Assembly (NCBI GenBank): GCA_901456055.1
Contig: CABDWT010000003.1
Span: 255,352-319,351, forward strand
From: Phytobacter ursingii
GTDB taxonomy: Bacteria; Pseudomonadota; Gammaproteobacteria; Enterobacterales; Enterobacteriaceae
DNA: 64,000 bases
Direction: 5' to 3'
In this document: in pieces, positions 54,451-64,000 of the stretch
Position numbering within the stretch: the first letter of the stretch is position 1
How the letters are laid out: each line of letters starts with the position of its first letter
Program-made: the position numbers and the translations under genes
Notes under the pieces: generated by a model
What the model saw: the letters and a program-made list of their open reading frames with translations, nothing else
Database searches by the model: none
Told to the model about the DNA's origin: nothing

Positions 54451-54460
54451 TTCAGAAACG

Positions 54461-54485
54461 AAAAAAGCGCCCGCAGGCGCTCTTT
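54461..54485. terminator. Bidirectional terminator YgjV-like/DUF1471 copy 2
   Basis: AAAAAAGCGCC-CGCA-GGCGCTCTTT has a GC stem with A and T tracts on opposite sides. It lies between convergent stops. Confidence 0.85.
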
Positions 54486-54499
54486 CGACAGTGTTACGC

Positions 54500-54712
54500 T
54501 TATTTGGTCAGTTCTGCGGTCATGTGCACGCGGTCACCGGTGAAAGCTTCGGTGATGTGGTAAGAAGAGGCACCCGCCTGCTGAGCCTGCGCGGCGATTT
54601 TCGCTTCTGCACCGTCCATTGTGGAGGCGGTGGCGGTCACTGTCTGTGCAGCGAAAGAACCGAAAGAAGAAGCCAGAGCGATAACTGCGACAAAAGTTTT
54701 GATGCTTTTCAT
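54500..54712 (-). CDS. DUF1471 (BhsA/YhcN-like) periplasmic protein, copy 2
   Basis: 70 aa, differing from copy 1 at only six positions (TATASTMDG against TATDSTLSG, SYHIT against SYQIT, GDRVH against GNQVH). The signal peptide is identical. The changes are confined to the mature domain. Function as for copy 1. It lies upstream of fdhD on the same strand, about 130 bp beyond the fdhD start-distal end. Confidence 0.9.
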   Translation of the reverse strand: MKSIKTFVAVIALASSFGSFAAQTVTATASTMDGAEAKIAAQAQQAGASSYHITEAFTGDRVHMTAELTK

Positions 54713-54803
54713 GATATAAACCCTTCTGAATTTTTGTTGAGGTGAGGCGTTGTGCCTCGATGAAGTAAATAGTAGATCTTAACCTCATCAACAAAAAGCG
54801 GAA
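54713..54803 (-). repeat. Duplicated DUF1471 leader, copy 2
   Basis: This is the partner of 53228-53320, with the same AGAAGGGTTTATATC ribosome site and GAGGC-ACAAC-GCCTC hairpin and a few substitutions. With its gene it makes a direct repeat of about 300 bp. Confidence 0.8.
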
Positions 54804-54841
54804 GAATTTGCTCTCAACATTCAAAAAAACTGATTTATATC

Positions 54842-55678
54842 TTACCCTGCAATCAAACGCTGCGGATGGGTATAAATCGTTGCCCTGCCCGGCTTACAAA
54901 ACCCCACCAGCGTCAGGTTACAGCGCTCAGCAACCTCAAGGGCCAGGGTGGTTGCCGCAGAGACGGCGAACAGAATTTCCACGCCGCACATGGCTGATTT
55001 TTGTACCATTTCATAACTCGCACGGCTGGACACTAACGCTGCTCCCGTCTGCCAGGATGCCCCTTCATCGGCGCGATGGCCCAGCAGTTTATCCAGCGCC
55101 ACGTGGCGTCCGACATCCTCATGCCCACCCACAAGTTGCCCGGAAGGCAGCATCCACGCCGCCGCATGGGTGCACCCCGTAAGTTTGCCTATCGGCTGGA
55201 AATCGGTGAGATGCGCCAGCGCCTGATCCAGATTTGCCACATCAAAGGTCTGCGTAAACGGCAGCGGCGCAACAGGTTTACCGATGTCATTGAGTTGTTC
55301 CACACCGCATACACCGCAGCCTGTTCGGCCAGCCAGCGCCCGACGCCGTTCTTTCAGCCCCCTAAAGCGACGGCTGGAAAGTTCAATCTGTACCTCCAGA
55401 CCGTTACACGACGGCACGACCTCCATACCGAAGATTTCCCGCGGGCTTTCAATAATCCCTTCGGATAAGGAAAAACCGACGGCAAACCACTCCAGGTCTT
55501 TGGGCGAGGCCATCATCACGACATGAGAAATGCCGTTATAGACCAGGGCAACAGGAACCTCTTGCGCAAGGGTATCAGGGCGGGAATGCTGCAGATCATT
55601 ACGCGACCACAGCGAAACGCGGCGGGCGCCTGTGATCACGTCTGCATTTTCGAGTTGTTCTGTATGGACTTTGTTCAC
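54842..55678 (-). CDS. fdhD: Formate dehydrogenase sulfurtransferase FdhD
   Basis: Accessory protein of 278 aa that moves sulfur from IscS to the molybdenum cofactor of formate dehydrogenases. The catalytic Cys pair is in [10 protein letters not shown] near residue 120. [28 protein letters not shown] and [29 protein letters not shown] are the remaining family blocks. It is divergent from fdoG, 155 bp away, as in E. coli. Confidence 0.97.
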   Translation of the reverse strand: MNKVHTEQLENADVITGARRVSLWSRNDLQHSRPDTLAQEVPVALVYNGISHVVMMASPKDLEWFAVGFSLSEGIIESPREIFGMEVVPSCNGLEVQIELSSRRFRGLKERRRALAGRTGCGVCGVEQLNDIGKPVAPLPFTQTFDVANLDQALAHLTDFQPIGKLTGCTHAAAWMLPSGQLVGGHEDVGRHVALDKLLGHRADEGASWQTGAALVSSRASYEMVQKSAMCGVEILFAVSAATTLALEVAERCNLTLVGFCKPGRATIYTHPQRLIAG

Positions 55679-55833
55679 GTTGTTTTAACCGAATAAGAAC
55701 AGTCTTACCTACATTATGATATTCTGGACGTATACCCCTTTTGGGCCAGGGGATTAGCGTCAATTTTGTACCTTTGCGGCGGCGACCGCAAAGTAAAAAA
55801 ATCTCGTGACAATGTCGAAACAAGGAGCAAACC

Positions 55834-58800
55834 ATGCAGGTCAGCAGAAGGCAGTTCTTTAAGATCTGCGCTGGCGGTATGGCAGGTACGACGGCGGCGG
55901 CGCTGGGCTTTGCCCCCAGCGTAGCGCTGGCGGAAACGCGGCAATATAAATTACTGCGCACCCGTGAAACGCGAAACACCTGCACATACTGTTCTGTCGG
56001 CTGTGGGCTGTTAATGTATAGCCTCGGCGACGGCGCGAAAAACGCCAAAGCATCTATTTTCCATATCGAAGGCGACCCGGATCACCCGGTGAACCGCGGT
56101 GCGCTGTGCCCGAAAGGTGCAGGTCTGGTGGATTTCATTCATTCAGAAAGTCGTCTGAAATACCCGGAATACCGTGCGTCAGGCTCCGACAAATGGCAAC
56201 AAATCACCTGGGAAGACGCGTTTGATCGCATCGCAAAACTGATCAAACAAGACCGCGACGCCAACTACATCGCGCAAAACGCTGAAGGCACCACCGTTAA
56301 CCGTTGGCTTTCCACCGGTATGCTGTGCGCTTCCGCATCCAGTAACGAAACCGGTTATTTAACCCAGAAATTTACCCGCGCCCTCGGCATGCTCGCCGTG
56401 GATAACCAGGCGCGTGTCTGACACGGACCAACGGTAGCAAGTCTTGCTCCAACATTTGGTCGCGGTGCGATGACCAACCACTGGGTAGATATGAAAAACG
56501 CCAATCTCATCATCGTGATGGGAGGAAACGCTGCTGAAGCGCATCCGGTGGGATTCCGCTGGGCGATGGAAGCAAAAATCCATAATGGCGCCAAATTAAT
56601 CGTTATCGATCCTCGATTTACGCGAACCGCTTCGGTCGCAGACTTTTACACGCCCATTCGTTCCGGGACGGATATCGCTTTCCTTTCCGGGGTTCTGCTG
56701 TATCTGCTGACCAATGAAAAATACAACCGCGAATACACCGAAGCCTACACCAACGCCAGTCTGATCGTGCGTGAAGATTTCGGCTTTGAAGATGGCCTGT
56801 TTACCGGCTATGACGCGGAAAAACGCAAATATGACCGTTCAAGCTGGAACTATGAGCTGGATGAACAGGGCTTCGCCAAACGCGACACCACCCTTACTCA
56901 CCCGCGATGTGTCTGGAACCTGTTGAAACAGCATGTTTCTCGTTACACGCCAGAAGTAGTGGAAAACATTTGCGGCACGCCAAAAGCGGATTTCCTGAAA
57001 GTCTGCGAATACATCGCACAAACCAGTGCCCATGACAAAACCGCGTCGTTCCTGTACGCACTGGGCTGGACGCAGCACTCTGTAGGTGCGCAGAACATCC
57101 GTACCATGGCGATGATCCAGTTGCTGCTCGGCAATATGGGAATGGCGGGCGGCGGCGTTAACGCCCTGCGTGGACACTCCAATATTCAGGGACTGACCGA
57201 CTTAGGCCTGCTGTCGCAAAGCCTGCCCGGTTACATGACGCTGCCAAGCGAAAAACAGACGGACCTGCAGACCTATCTGACCGCCAACACGCCAAAACCG
57301 TTGTTGCAGGGCCAGGTCAACTACTGGGGCAACTATCCAAAATTCTTCGTCTCGATGATGAAAGCCTTCTATGGCGAAAAAGCGACGAAAGAAAATAACT
57401 GGGGCTTCGACTGGTTGCCGAAGTGGGATAAAAGCTACGACGTCCTGCAGTATTTCGACATGATGTTTAAAGGTCAGGTGAACGGCTACATCTGCCAGGG
57501 CTTCAATCCGGTCGCGTCGTTCCCGAACAAAAACAAAGTCGTGGCGGCGCTGTCGAAACTGAAATTCCTGGTCACTATCGACCCGCTGAACACGGAAACC
57601 TCCACGTTCTGGCAAAACCACGGTGAGTCGAACGACGTTGATTCATCGAAAATTCAGACCGAAGTGTTCCGTCTGCCCTGTACCTGCTTTGCCGAAGAGA
57701 ACGGCTCTATCGTCAACTCCGGCCGCTGGCTGCAATGGCACTGGAAAGGTCAGGATGCGCCGGGAGATGCGGTTACCGATGGTGAAATTCTGGCGGGCAT
57801 CTTCCTGCGCCTGCGCAAAATGTACGCCGAAGAGGGCGGCGCCAACCCGGAACAGGTGCTGAGCATGACCTGGAACTACTCCACACCACACGAACCGGCT
57901 TCGGAAGAGGTGGCGATGGAGAGCAACGGGAAAGCGCTGGCGGATATCATCGATCCGGTGACCAATACGGTTTTGGTGAAAAAAGGTCAGCAACTCAGTT
58001 CGTTCGCCCAATTGCGTGACGACGGCACCACCTCCAGCGGCTGCTGGATTTTCGCCGGTAGCTGGACACCGGACGGCAACCAGATGGCACGTCGTGATAA
58101 CGCCGATCCGTCAGGCCTTGGCAATACGCTCGGCTGGGCATGGGCATGGCCGCTTAACCGCCGCATCCTGTATAACCGCGCTTCCGCAGACCCGCAGGGT
58201 AAACCGTGGGATCCAAACCGCCAGCTCCTGAAATGGGACGGGGCGAAATGGGGCGGTGCGGATATCCCGGATTACAGCGCTGCCGCGCCAGGCAGCGATG
58301 TCGGGCCGTTTATCATGCAGCCGGAAGGGATGGGACGTCTGTTTGCTATCGATAAGATGGCGGAAGGGCCGTTCCCGGAACATTATGAGCCGTTTGAAAC
58401 ACCGCTGGGCACTAACCCACTGCACCCGAATGTTGTCTCTAACCCGGCCGCGCGCGTCTTTAAAGACGACATGGCCGCGATGGGTAAAGCGGATAAGTTC
58501 CCTTATGTCGGCACCACGTACCGTCTGACCGAACACTTCCACTACTGGACCAAGCATGCATTGCTTAACGCGATCGCACAGCCGGAGCAGTTTGTGGAAA
58601 TCGGTGAAAAACTGGCGGGCAAGCTGGGGATCGTCCAGGGCGATACCGTGAAAGTCTCCTCCAACCGCGGCTATATCAAAGCCAAAGCAGTGGTGACCAA
58701 GCGTATTCGGACACTGAACGTGCACGGCAAAGAGGTGGATACCATCGGTATTCCCATTCACTGGGGTTATGAAGGCGTGGCGAAGAAAGGCTTTATCGCT

Positions 58801-58884
58801 AACACCCTTACCCCGTTTGTCGGTGACGCAAACACCCAGACGCCGGAGTTTAAGGCGTTCCTGGTGAATGTGGAAAAGGTCTAG
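55834..58884 (+). CDS. fdoG: Formate dehydrogenase-O alpha subunit, selenoprotein FdoG
   Basis: Catalytic subunit, 1016 aa, of the periplasm-facing, aerobically expressed formate dehydrogenase. It carries a twin-arginine signal (SRRQFFKICAGGMAG) and a 4Fe-4S site in TCTYCSVGCGL. The frame is read through TGA at 56419-56421, codon 196, which in this family encodes the selenocysteine bound to molybdenum; the text continues HGPTVASLAPTFGRGAMTNHW as in E. coli. Two MGD cofactors are bound by the large domains that follow. An automated annotation may split this gene at the TGA. First gene of fdoGHI. Confidence 0.97.
56422..56461 (+). promoter_or_regulatory. SECIS element of fdoG
   Basis: Directly after the TGA, GACCAA (56426) pairs with TTGGTC (56456), and the inner AGCA/TGCT stem closes a short AGTCT loop. 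This is the position and shape of bacterial selenocysteine insertion elements bound by SelB. Confidence 0.85.
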
Positions 58885-58896
58885 CGGAGACGAATT

Positions 58897-59799
58897 ATGG
58901 CTTACCAATCTCAAGATATTATCCGTCGTTCCGCAACCAACGGTTTTACCCCCGCGCCTCAGGCGCGGGACCACCAACAGGAGGTGGCGAAGCTTATTGA
59001 CGTCACCACCTGTATTGGTTGTAAAGCCTGTCAGGTAGCCTGCTCGGAGTGGAATGATATTCGTGATGAAGTGGGACATAACGTCGGGGTTTACGATAAC
59101 CCGGCGGACCTGACCGCTAAGTCATGGACGGTCATGCGTTTTTCCGAGGTGGAGCAGAACGACAAACTGGAATGGCTTATCCGCAAAGATGGCTGTATGC
59201 ACTGCGCCGATCCGGGTTGTCTGAAGGCGTGCCCCTCAGAAGGGGCTATCATTCAGTATGCCAACGGGATTGTCGACTTCCAGTCTGAACAGTGTATCGG
59301 CTGTGGCTACTGCATTGCGGGTTGCCCGTTCAACGTACCGCGCCTGAATCCGGAAGATAATCGCGTCTACAAATGTACGCTGTGCGTAGACCGCGTTACC
59401 GTCGGTCAGGAACCGGCCTGCGTGAAAACGTGTCCGACCGGCGCTATCCACTTCGGTAGCAAAGAGGATATGAAAACGCTGGCAGGCGAACGCGTGGCGG
59501 AGCTCAAAACTCGTGGTTATGACAATGCGGGCCTGTACGATCCGGCCGGCGTCGGCGGTACGCACGTTATGTACGTGCTGCACCATGCCGATAAGCCGAA
59601 TCTGTATCACGGTCTGCCAGAAAACCCGGAAATCAGTGCCACCGTGAAGTTCTGGAAAGGTATCTGGAAGCCGCTGGCCGCGGTGGGTTTTGCCGCGACA
59701 TTCGCAGCCAGTATCTTCCACTACGTCGGTGTCGGTCCAAACCGCGCAGAGGAAGAAGACGACAATCTGCATGAAGAAAAAGACGAGGTGCGCAAATGA
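58897..59799 (+). CDS. fdoH: Formate dehydrogenase-O iron-sulfur subunit FdoH
   Basis: 300-aa subunit with four 4Fe-4S clusters that carries electrons from FdoG to the cytochrome. Four Cys groups are visible: [41 protein letters not shown] and [25 protein letters not shown] single C-terminal helix ([21 protein letters not shown]) anchors it in the membrane. It overlaps fdoI by 4 bp. Confidence 0.97.
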   Translation: MAYQSQDIIRRSATNGFTPAPQARDHQQEVAKLIDVTTCIGCKACQVACSEWNDIRDEVGHNVGVYDNPADLTAKSWTVMRFSEVEQNDKLEWLIRKDGCMHCADPGCLKACPSEGAIIQYANGIVDFQSEQCIGCGYCIAGCPFNVPRLNPEDNRVYKCTLCVDRVTVGQEPACVKTCPTGAIHFGSKEDMKTLAGERVAELKTRGYDNAGLYDPAGVGGTHVMYVLHHADKPNLYHGLPENPEISATVKFWKGIWKPLAAVGFAATFAASIFHYVGVGPNRAEEEDDNLHEEKDEVRK

Positions 59800-60434
59800 A
59801 AAGACGTGACACCATCGTGCGCTACACGGCGCCGGAACGCATCAACCATTGGGTCACCGCCTTCTGCTTCGTGCTGGCGGCGGTGAGCGGGCTGGGATTC
59901 TTTTTCCCGTCCTTTAACTGGTTGATGCACATTCTGGGTACGCCGCAGTTAGCGCGTATTCTGCACCCGTTTGTTGGGGTGGTAATGTTCGCGTCGTTCA
60001 TCATCATGTTCTTCCGCTACTGGCATCACAACCTCATAAATCGGGATGATATCTTTTGGGCGAAGAATATTCGTAAGATCGTCGTCAATGAGGAAGTGGG
60101 GGATACCGGGCGCTATAACTTCGGCCAGAAATGTGTGTTCTGGGCGGCGATTCTCTTCCTGGTGTTGTTGCTGGTGAGCGGCATCATCATGTGGCGTCCG
60201 TACTTCGCCCCCGTTTTCTCTATCCCGGTCATTCGAATTGCGATTATGGTTCATTCGTTTGCCGCCGTTGCGTTAATTGTGGTTATTATGGTGCACATCT
60301 ACGCCGCACTGTGGGTGAAGGGCACGATAACCGCCATGGTGGAAGGCTGGGTCACCAAAACGTGGGCGAAGAAACATCACCCGCGCTGGTACCGTGAAGT
60401 CCGCGAAAAACAGCAGGATAAGCCTCTGCCGTAA
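59796..60434 (+). CDS. fdoI: Formate dehydrogenase-O cytochrome b556 subunit FdoI
   Basis: 212-aa membrane subunit with four helices that passes electrons to quinone. Haem-ligand His residues lie in [24 protein letters not shown], and [26 protein letters not shown]. In E. coli fdhE follows within a few bases. Here a terminator follows instead, so the operon ends with fdoI. Confidence 0.96.
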   Translation: MKRRDTIVRYTAPERINHWVTAFCFVLAAVSGLGFFFPSFNWLMHILGTPQLARILHPFVGVVMFASFIIMFFRYWHHNLINRDDIFWAKNIRKIVVNEEVGDTGRYNFGQKCVFWAAILFLVLLLVSGIIMWRPYFAPVFSIPVIRIAIMVHSFAAVALIVVIMVHIYAALWVKGTITAMVEGWVTKTWAKKHHPRWYREVREKQQDKPLP

Positions 60435-60463
60435 GGACACAGGGTTCATGAACGCATAACTGG

Positions 60464-60497
60464 GCGCCGGAGACGTTTTTCTCCGGCGCTTTTTTTT
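60464..60497 (+). terminator. Terminator of fdoGHI
   Basis: GCGCCGGAG-ACGTTTTT-CTCCGGCGC followed by eight Ts, 30 bp after the fdoI stop. A strong intrinsic terminator. Confidence 0.93.
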
Positions 60498-60590
60498 GCC
60501 CGATTGCGACGTTTTGACAAATTTTTGACAACTTAATACAGATAACAGACCAACCCGGAGCCAGGCCACAACAGAATGGAGGCGATTCTT

Positions 60591-61952
60591 ATGACAAGGA
60601 GACGTATCGTGAATCTTAAACACCTCTTTGCCGCTCTGGCATTCATTCTGCTGGCCCTGACGGCCAATGCCAGTGCGCAGCAACCCGAACAGAAAGTCAC
60701 CATCAAATCTGACCTGGCCTCACCCGTGATGCTGGAAAATGTGCAGGAAAAAAACTACCTGAAAGTGTCCCTGACAGGGTTCCCGCTCAGCGCCACCAGG
60801 CGTAGCCCCATTAATCTTGCGCTGGTTATTGACCGTTCGGGTTCAATGGGCGGCGATCGCATCCAGCAGGCGACAGAAGCAGCAGTGATGGCCGTTAACA
60901 CCTTGAGTAGCCAGGACACGCTCTCTGTCGTGATTTATGACGATGTTGTCGATGTCATCGTGCCGGCCGGCAAGCTCAATAATAAAGAGAAACTCATCAG
61001 GCAGATTCGTGAACGACTCACGCCGCGTGGCGGCACCGCGCTGTTTGCCGGTGTCAGTCGCGGCATTAAAGAAGCCAGTAAATATCTCGATAAAGCGCAG
61101 GTTAATCGCATTATTTTACTTTCTGACGGGCAGGCAAACGTGGGTCCGTCATCCACCAGCGAACTGGCGGAACTGGGTAAAATTGCCGCCCGTAAAGGCA
61201 TTGCCGTTACGACGATGGGAATTGGTGAGGGCTACAATGAAGATCTGATGGCCGCCATTGCGCAATACAGCGACGGTAACCACGTTTTTGTGCAAAACAC
61301 TGACGCGCTGGAAAAAGCCTTCGCCCATGAATTTGGCGATGTGATGTCCGTTGTCGCACAGGACGTGATGGTAGAAATCAAAGTGGACAATGGCGCAAAA
61401 CCGTTGCGACTGCTGGGGCGTGAAGGCGACATCCATGGCAATACCGTGAGCGTAAAACTGAACCAGCTTTACGCCAACCAGGAGAAATATGTCATGCTGG
61501 AAGTGCTTCCGGCCAAAGGTGATGCGACGCAAAGTAAGCCGCTGGCCGAAGTGAAAGTCAGCTACGACAATCTGGCCACCCACCAAAAAGATCGCTGGGA
61601 TGAATCCGTCGCCATTCGCTATACCGCGTCTGCCGATGAGGTGCAAAAAGCACAGGTGGAAGAGGTCGTCGTTGACTCCGCCATTCAAAAATCAGCCATT
61701 CAGAACGAGCAGGCCTTAAAGCTCATCGACGAAGGCAAAATGGATGAAGCGAAAGCGGTGTTGCAGGATAGCGCAAACGCGTTGAACGCCCTGCCTGTCC
61801 GCGCTCCCGCACCCAAAAAGAAAGCGCAGGCAAGCGCGGAGGAAAACCTCAAGTTGCTGGAGAAAATGGAATCTGAAAGCAAAGAGGCATCGCGCAAATC
61901 GCTGAAAGAGCAAAGTTACAAGACGAAGAACCAAAGCTCAAAATCGAACTGA
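60591..61952 (+). CDS. Exported von Willebrand factor A-domain protein
   Basis: 453 aa from the ATG at 60591; ATG 60576 and GTG 60609, the latter with AAGGAG seven bases before it, are alternatives. A signal peptide ends near TANASAQQ. The VWA domain begins LALVIDRSGSMGGDRIQ, where D-x-S-x-S is the metal-ion-dependent adhesion site, followed by TPRGGTALFAG and ILLSDGQANVG. The C-terminal third is helical and Lys/Ala/Glu-rich (SAIQNEQALKLIDEGKMDEAKAVL), and the tail is a Ser/Lys stretch. It precedes a two-component system by 17 bp and may be its ligand-sensing partner or its target. Confidence 0.85.
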   Translation: MTRRRIVNLKHLFAALAFILLALTANASAQQPEQKVTIKSDLASPVMLENVQEKNYLKVSLTGFPLSATRRSPINLALVIDRSGSMGGDRIQQATEAAVMAVNTLSSQDTLSVVIYDDVVDVIVPAGKLNNKEKLIRQIRERLTPRGGTALFAGVSRGIKEASKYLDKAQVNRIILLSDGQANVGPSSTSELAELGKIAARKGIAVTTMGIGEGYNEDLMAAIAQYSDGNHVFVQNTDALEKAFAHEFGDVMSVVAQDVMVEIKVDNGAKPLRLLGREGDIHGNTVSVKLNQLYANQEKYVMLEVLPAKGDATQSKPLAEVKVSYDNLATHQKDRWDESVAIRYTASADEVQKAQVEEVVVDSAIQKSAIQNEQALKLIDEGKMDEAKAVLQDSANALNALPVRAPAPKKKAQASAEENLKLLEKMESESKEASRKSLKEQSYKTKNQSSKSN

Positions 61953-61969
61953 TCCACAAGGAGTGCCGG

Positions 61970-63466
61970 ATGCCCGGAAGTAAGCCGATTTTTCTCATCG
62001 CCACGCTGATGTTTTTTATCCTGCTTGCGTATCTGGGCTTTCGCACCCTGGAGCATGAAGTTTTGCTACGCCAGTACCAGGCGCAGACCCTCGCCAGGAC
62101 ACAAACCGCCAGCATACTTGCCGGTATCGAAGGGCTTCTGCAGCAAAAAGCTTCACGTCTTCACGCCATCAGCGATTTTATCAATCCTGACGATTCTGCC
62201 ATGCTCAACGCACTAAAAGAGAGCGACGATGATATTGCTGCCGTTTTTATGATGCGTAAAAACCAGCTCCTTTTCCCCGACGAGCGTCAGCTGTTAAGCA
62301 ATGAGGATAAAGAGTGGGTGCGTCAGCTTACTCCTCTGGTCAACGATCCCAGTCAGCTTGCCAGCCATATCGCTCACGGTGAACAAGAATCGCCGCAGGC
62401 CGGATGGTTTATTACCAACGAAACGCAGGAGCCGCTGCTTATTTACTGGCGACTAAAAGACAGCGCGGTAATCGGCTTTCGTCTTTCTTATGTGCAGATG
62501 ATGATGGACATCACCAATAACATTCAGGTCGACACTCAGGAATCGCAGCTGATAGTGAGAGTGACCGAGAATGGCCGCCAGCTTTATCAGAACGCCCCGG
62601 CGACTCTGAGTCAGTTAACACTTCTGGATTCCCACACGCTGGATTACCCACTGACCACGTGGCAAATCAGCATTTATGGTGTGAAGGCTCCGCTCTGGCA
62701 CGTCTGGATATGGGGCTGTGCGTTAATTGTTCTGCTACTGGCGGGTGTCGCGCTGCTGGGATATTTACTGTGGCGGGAATACACTCGCGCTGCACGTCTC
62801 GCCCGACAACAGGTCGATTTTGTCAGCCAGGTGTCACATGAACTCAAAACCCCGCTGACCAATATCACCTTATACGCTGAACTGCTACGCGAAGGTCTGG
62901 ATGACGAACAAACGCACGAACGACGCTATCTGGACGTTATCACCCAGGAAGGACAACGGTTAACCCGTCTTATCCAGAACATCCTCACCTTTACCCGAGC
63001 ACCTAAAGTGCATATCCGGGAGGTGGATATGTCAGAACTTGTCACTGAGATTGCCCATATCTTCACCCCGGCGCTGCAGGCAAAGGGAATAGAGATTCAT
63101 ATTGCCTGCCCTGGAAATGTCACGTTACGGAGCGATCGCGACGTAATCACGCAAATTATCAGCAATTTTTTGAGTAATGCTGAGAAATATGCAGCCCAGG
63201 GAAAACGTGTTGATATTGAGGCACAAGCGGTATCCGGTCAGATTGAAATCGCCGTTCGCGATTATGGACCCGGCATTGCGGAGAAAGAGATTAAGATGAT
63301 TTTTCTTCCGTTTTATCGGGTCAAATCGTCCATTACCGAAGGCGTTTCAGGGACCGGCATTGGTCTGACTATCGCCCGCCAACTGGCACAACGCCTGCAA
63401 GGGGAAATCCGCGTCGCGGCGAAAAACCCCGGCATATGTTTTACCCTGATACTGCCTCAAGGATGA
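61970..63466 (+). CDS. Sensor histidine kinase
   Basis: Membrane kinase of 498 aa. TM1 covers about residues 7-24, a ~215-residue periplasmic sensor follows, and TM2 covers about 246-267. The phosphoacceptor is His290 in FVSQVSHELKTPLTNI. The ATPase domain has the N box NFLSNAEKYA, the G1 box RDYGPGI and G2 GTGIGLTIA. No HAMP domain is obvious. I do not recognise a named orthologue; the layout is CreC-like in general shape only. The response regulator gene starts 4 bp downstream. Confidence 0.9.
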   Translation: MPGSKPIFLIATLMFFILLAYLGFRTLEHEVLLRQYQAQTLARTQTASILAGIEGLLQQKASRLHAISDFINPDDSAMLNALKESDDDIAAVFMMRKNQLLFPDERQLLSNEDKEWVRQLTPLVNDPSQLASHIAHGEQESPQAGWFITNETQEPLLIYWRLKDSAVIGFRLSYVQMMMDITNNIQVDTQESQLIVRVTENGRQLYQNAPATLSQLTLLDSHTLDYPLTTWQISIYGVKAPLWHVWIWGCALIVLLLAGVALLGYLLWREYTRAARLARQQVDFVSQVSHELKTPLTNITLYAELLREGLDDEQTHERRYLDVITQEGQRLTRLIQNILTFTRAPKVHIREVDMSELVTEIAHIFTPALQAKGIEIHIACPGNVTLRSDRDVITQIISNFLSNAEKYAAQGKRVDIEAQAVSGQIEIAVRDYGPGIAEKEIKMIFLPFYRVKSSITEGVSGTGIGLTIARQLAQRLQGEIRVAAKNPGICFTLILPQG

Positions 63467-63470
63467 AACC

Positions 63471-64000
63471 ATGAAGATACTGATTGCAGAAGATGACGCC
63501 AATATCCGCCAGGGGCTTGTGGATGCTCTTGCACGGGAGGGCTATACGCTGATTGCCGCGCCCGATGGTCGTGCGGCGCTGACGAGCTACCATCGCGACA
63601 TGCCCGATTTCGTGCTGCTGGACATTATGATGCCTGAAATGGATGGCTATGCCGTGTGCCGTGAAATTCGCCGGCACAACGAGCATATCCCGATTGTCTT
63701 CCTCTCCGCCAAAGATGAAGAAATTGACCGGGTTGTGGGGCTGGAACTCGGGGCAGATGATTACATCAGCAAGCCTTTTGGCATTCATGAGCTACGGGCG
63801 CGGATAAAAACCATCGCCCGTCGTTGCTTAAGCCACAATGCTCCCCAACCCAATCTCTGCTTTCCTTTCGGCGACTTAACGGTTTTTCCCAACGAACTGT
63901 GCGCGAAGCGCGGCGATCAGAAACTGGAGCTCACGCTAAGGGAAGTTCGGATTTTAAGCTGTCTTTACAGTAATAAAAATCAGGTGGTGACCCGGGATAT
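63471..64000 (+). CDS. OmpR/PhoB-family response regulator (cut by window end)
   Basis: Partial, about 176 residues seen. The receiver domain starts MKILIAEDDANIRQG and has the phosphoacceptor Asp in VLLDIMMPEMDGYAV, Ser in FLSAKDE and Lys in ISKPFGIHEL. The winged-helix output domain begins around LCFPFGDLTVFPNELCAKRG and continues to VVTRD at the edge. It is the cognate partner of the kinase 4 bp upstream. Confidence 0.9.
   Translation, partial: MKILIAEDDANIRQGLVDALAREGYTLIAAPDGRAALTSYHRDMPDFVLLDIMMPEMDGYAVCREIRRHNEHIPIVFLSAKDEEIDRVVGLELGADDYISKPFGIHELRARIKTIARRCLSHNAPQPNLCFPFGDLTVFPNELCAKRGDQKLELTLREVRILSCLYSNKNQVVTRD

Noticed and set aside
56419-56421. In-frame TGA in fdoG as a nonsense mutation
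   Set aside because: It is at codon 196, where this family has selenocysteine, and a SECIS hairpin follows.

Overview
The window is chromosomal DNA from a member of the Enterobacteriaceae. Its backbone follows the glpX-to-fdoI stretch of Escherichia coli and Salmonella: glpX, fpr, yiiR, yiiQ, tpiA, cdh, sbp, pfkA, fieF, cpxP/cpxRA, yiiM, kdgT, sodA, the rha regulators and rhaBAD, rhaM, fdhD and fdoGHI. The proteins resemble their E. coli counterparts closely but not perfectly, and several accessory blocks differ. This fits a relative such as Enterobacter, Lelliottia, Leclercia or Citrobacter. The genus cannot be fixed by eye.

Layout. 1-18 kb is core metabolism and stress response. A beta-lactamase-fold hydrolase, a LysR regulator and an anion transporter are inserted between tpiA and cdh, and a DHDPS-family aldolase sits beside kdgT. 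19-35 kb is a remodelled rhamnose/pectin locus. It has a TRAP transporter where E. coli has the RhaT symporter, then rhaR and rhaS, a KdgM-type porin, and a long operon rhaB-rhaA-rhaD-ABC transporter-fucO-rhaM that carries an ERIC element and three REP-like palindromic elements. 35.4-41.2 kb is an Rhs toxin locus with a lipoprotein immunity candidate and a decayed second tip. 41.3-41.8 kb is a ParDE-type pair. 41.9-45.9 kb is a sugar-acid-like operon whose promoter-distal genes follow a DeoR-HTH/ribokinase fusion. 46.1-47.8 kb holds an XRE-cupin regulator and azlCD. 47.8-52.6 kb is a seven-gene operon encoding an ascorbate-type PTS, a PfkA paralogue, a class II aldolase, a P-loop kinase and an 89-residue unknown protein. 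53-54.7 kb holds two near-identical DUF1471 genes around a Crp-like regulator and a YgjV-like protein. 54.8-60.4 kb is fdhD and the selenoprotein formate dehydrogenase operon. 60.6 kb to the end is a VWA protein, a histidine kinase and a response regulator cut by the window edge.

How the parts work together. Candidate KdgR boxes lie before the porin, the DHDPS-family aldolase and kdgT, so the first half of the window appears to join rhamnose catabolism with uptake of pectin breakdown products. The PTS operon encodes a self-contained route in which a sugar enters as a 6-phosphate, is phosphorylated again by its own Pfk and is cleaved by its own aldolase. It has a perfect CRP palindrome upstream. 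It is the best candidate for a poorly described catabolic system. The DeoR-kinase fusion operon and the VWA/two-component operon are the next most interesting.
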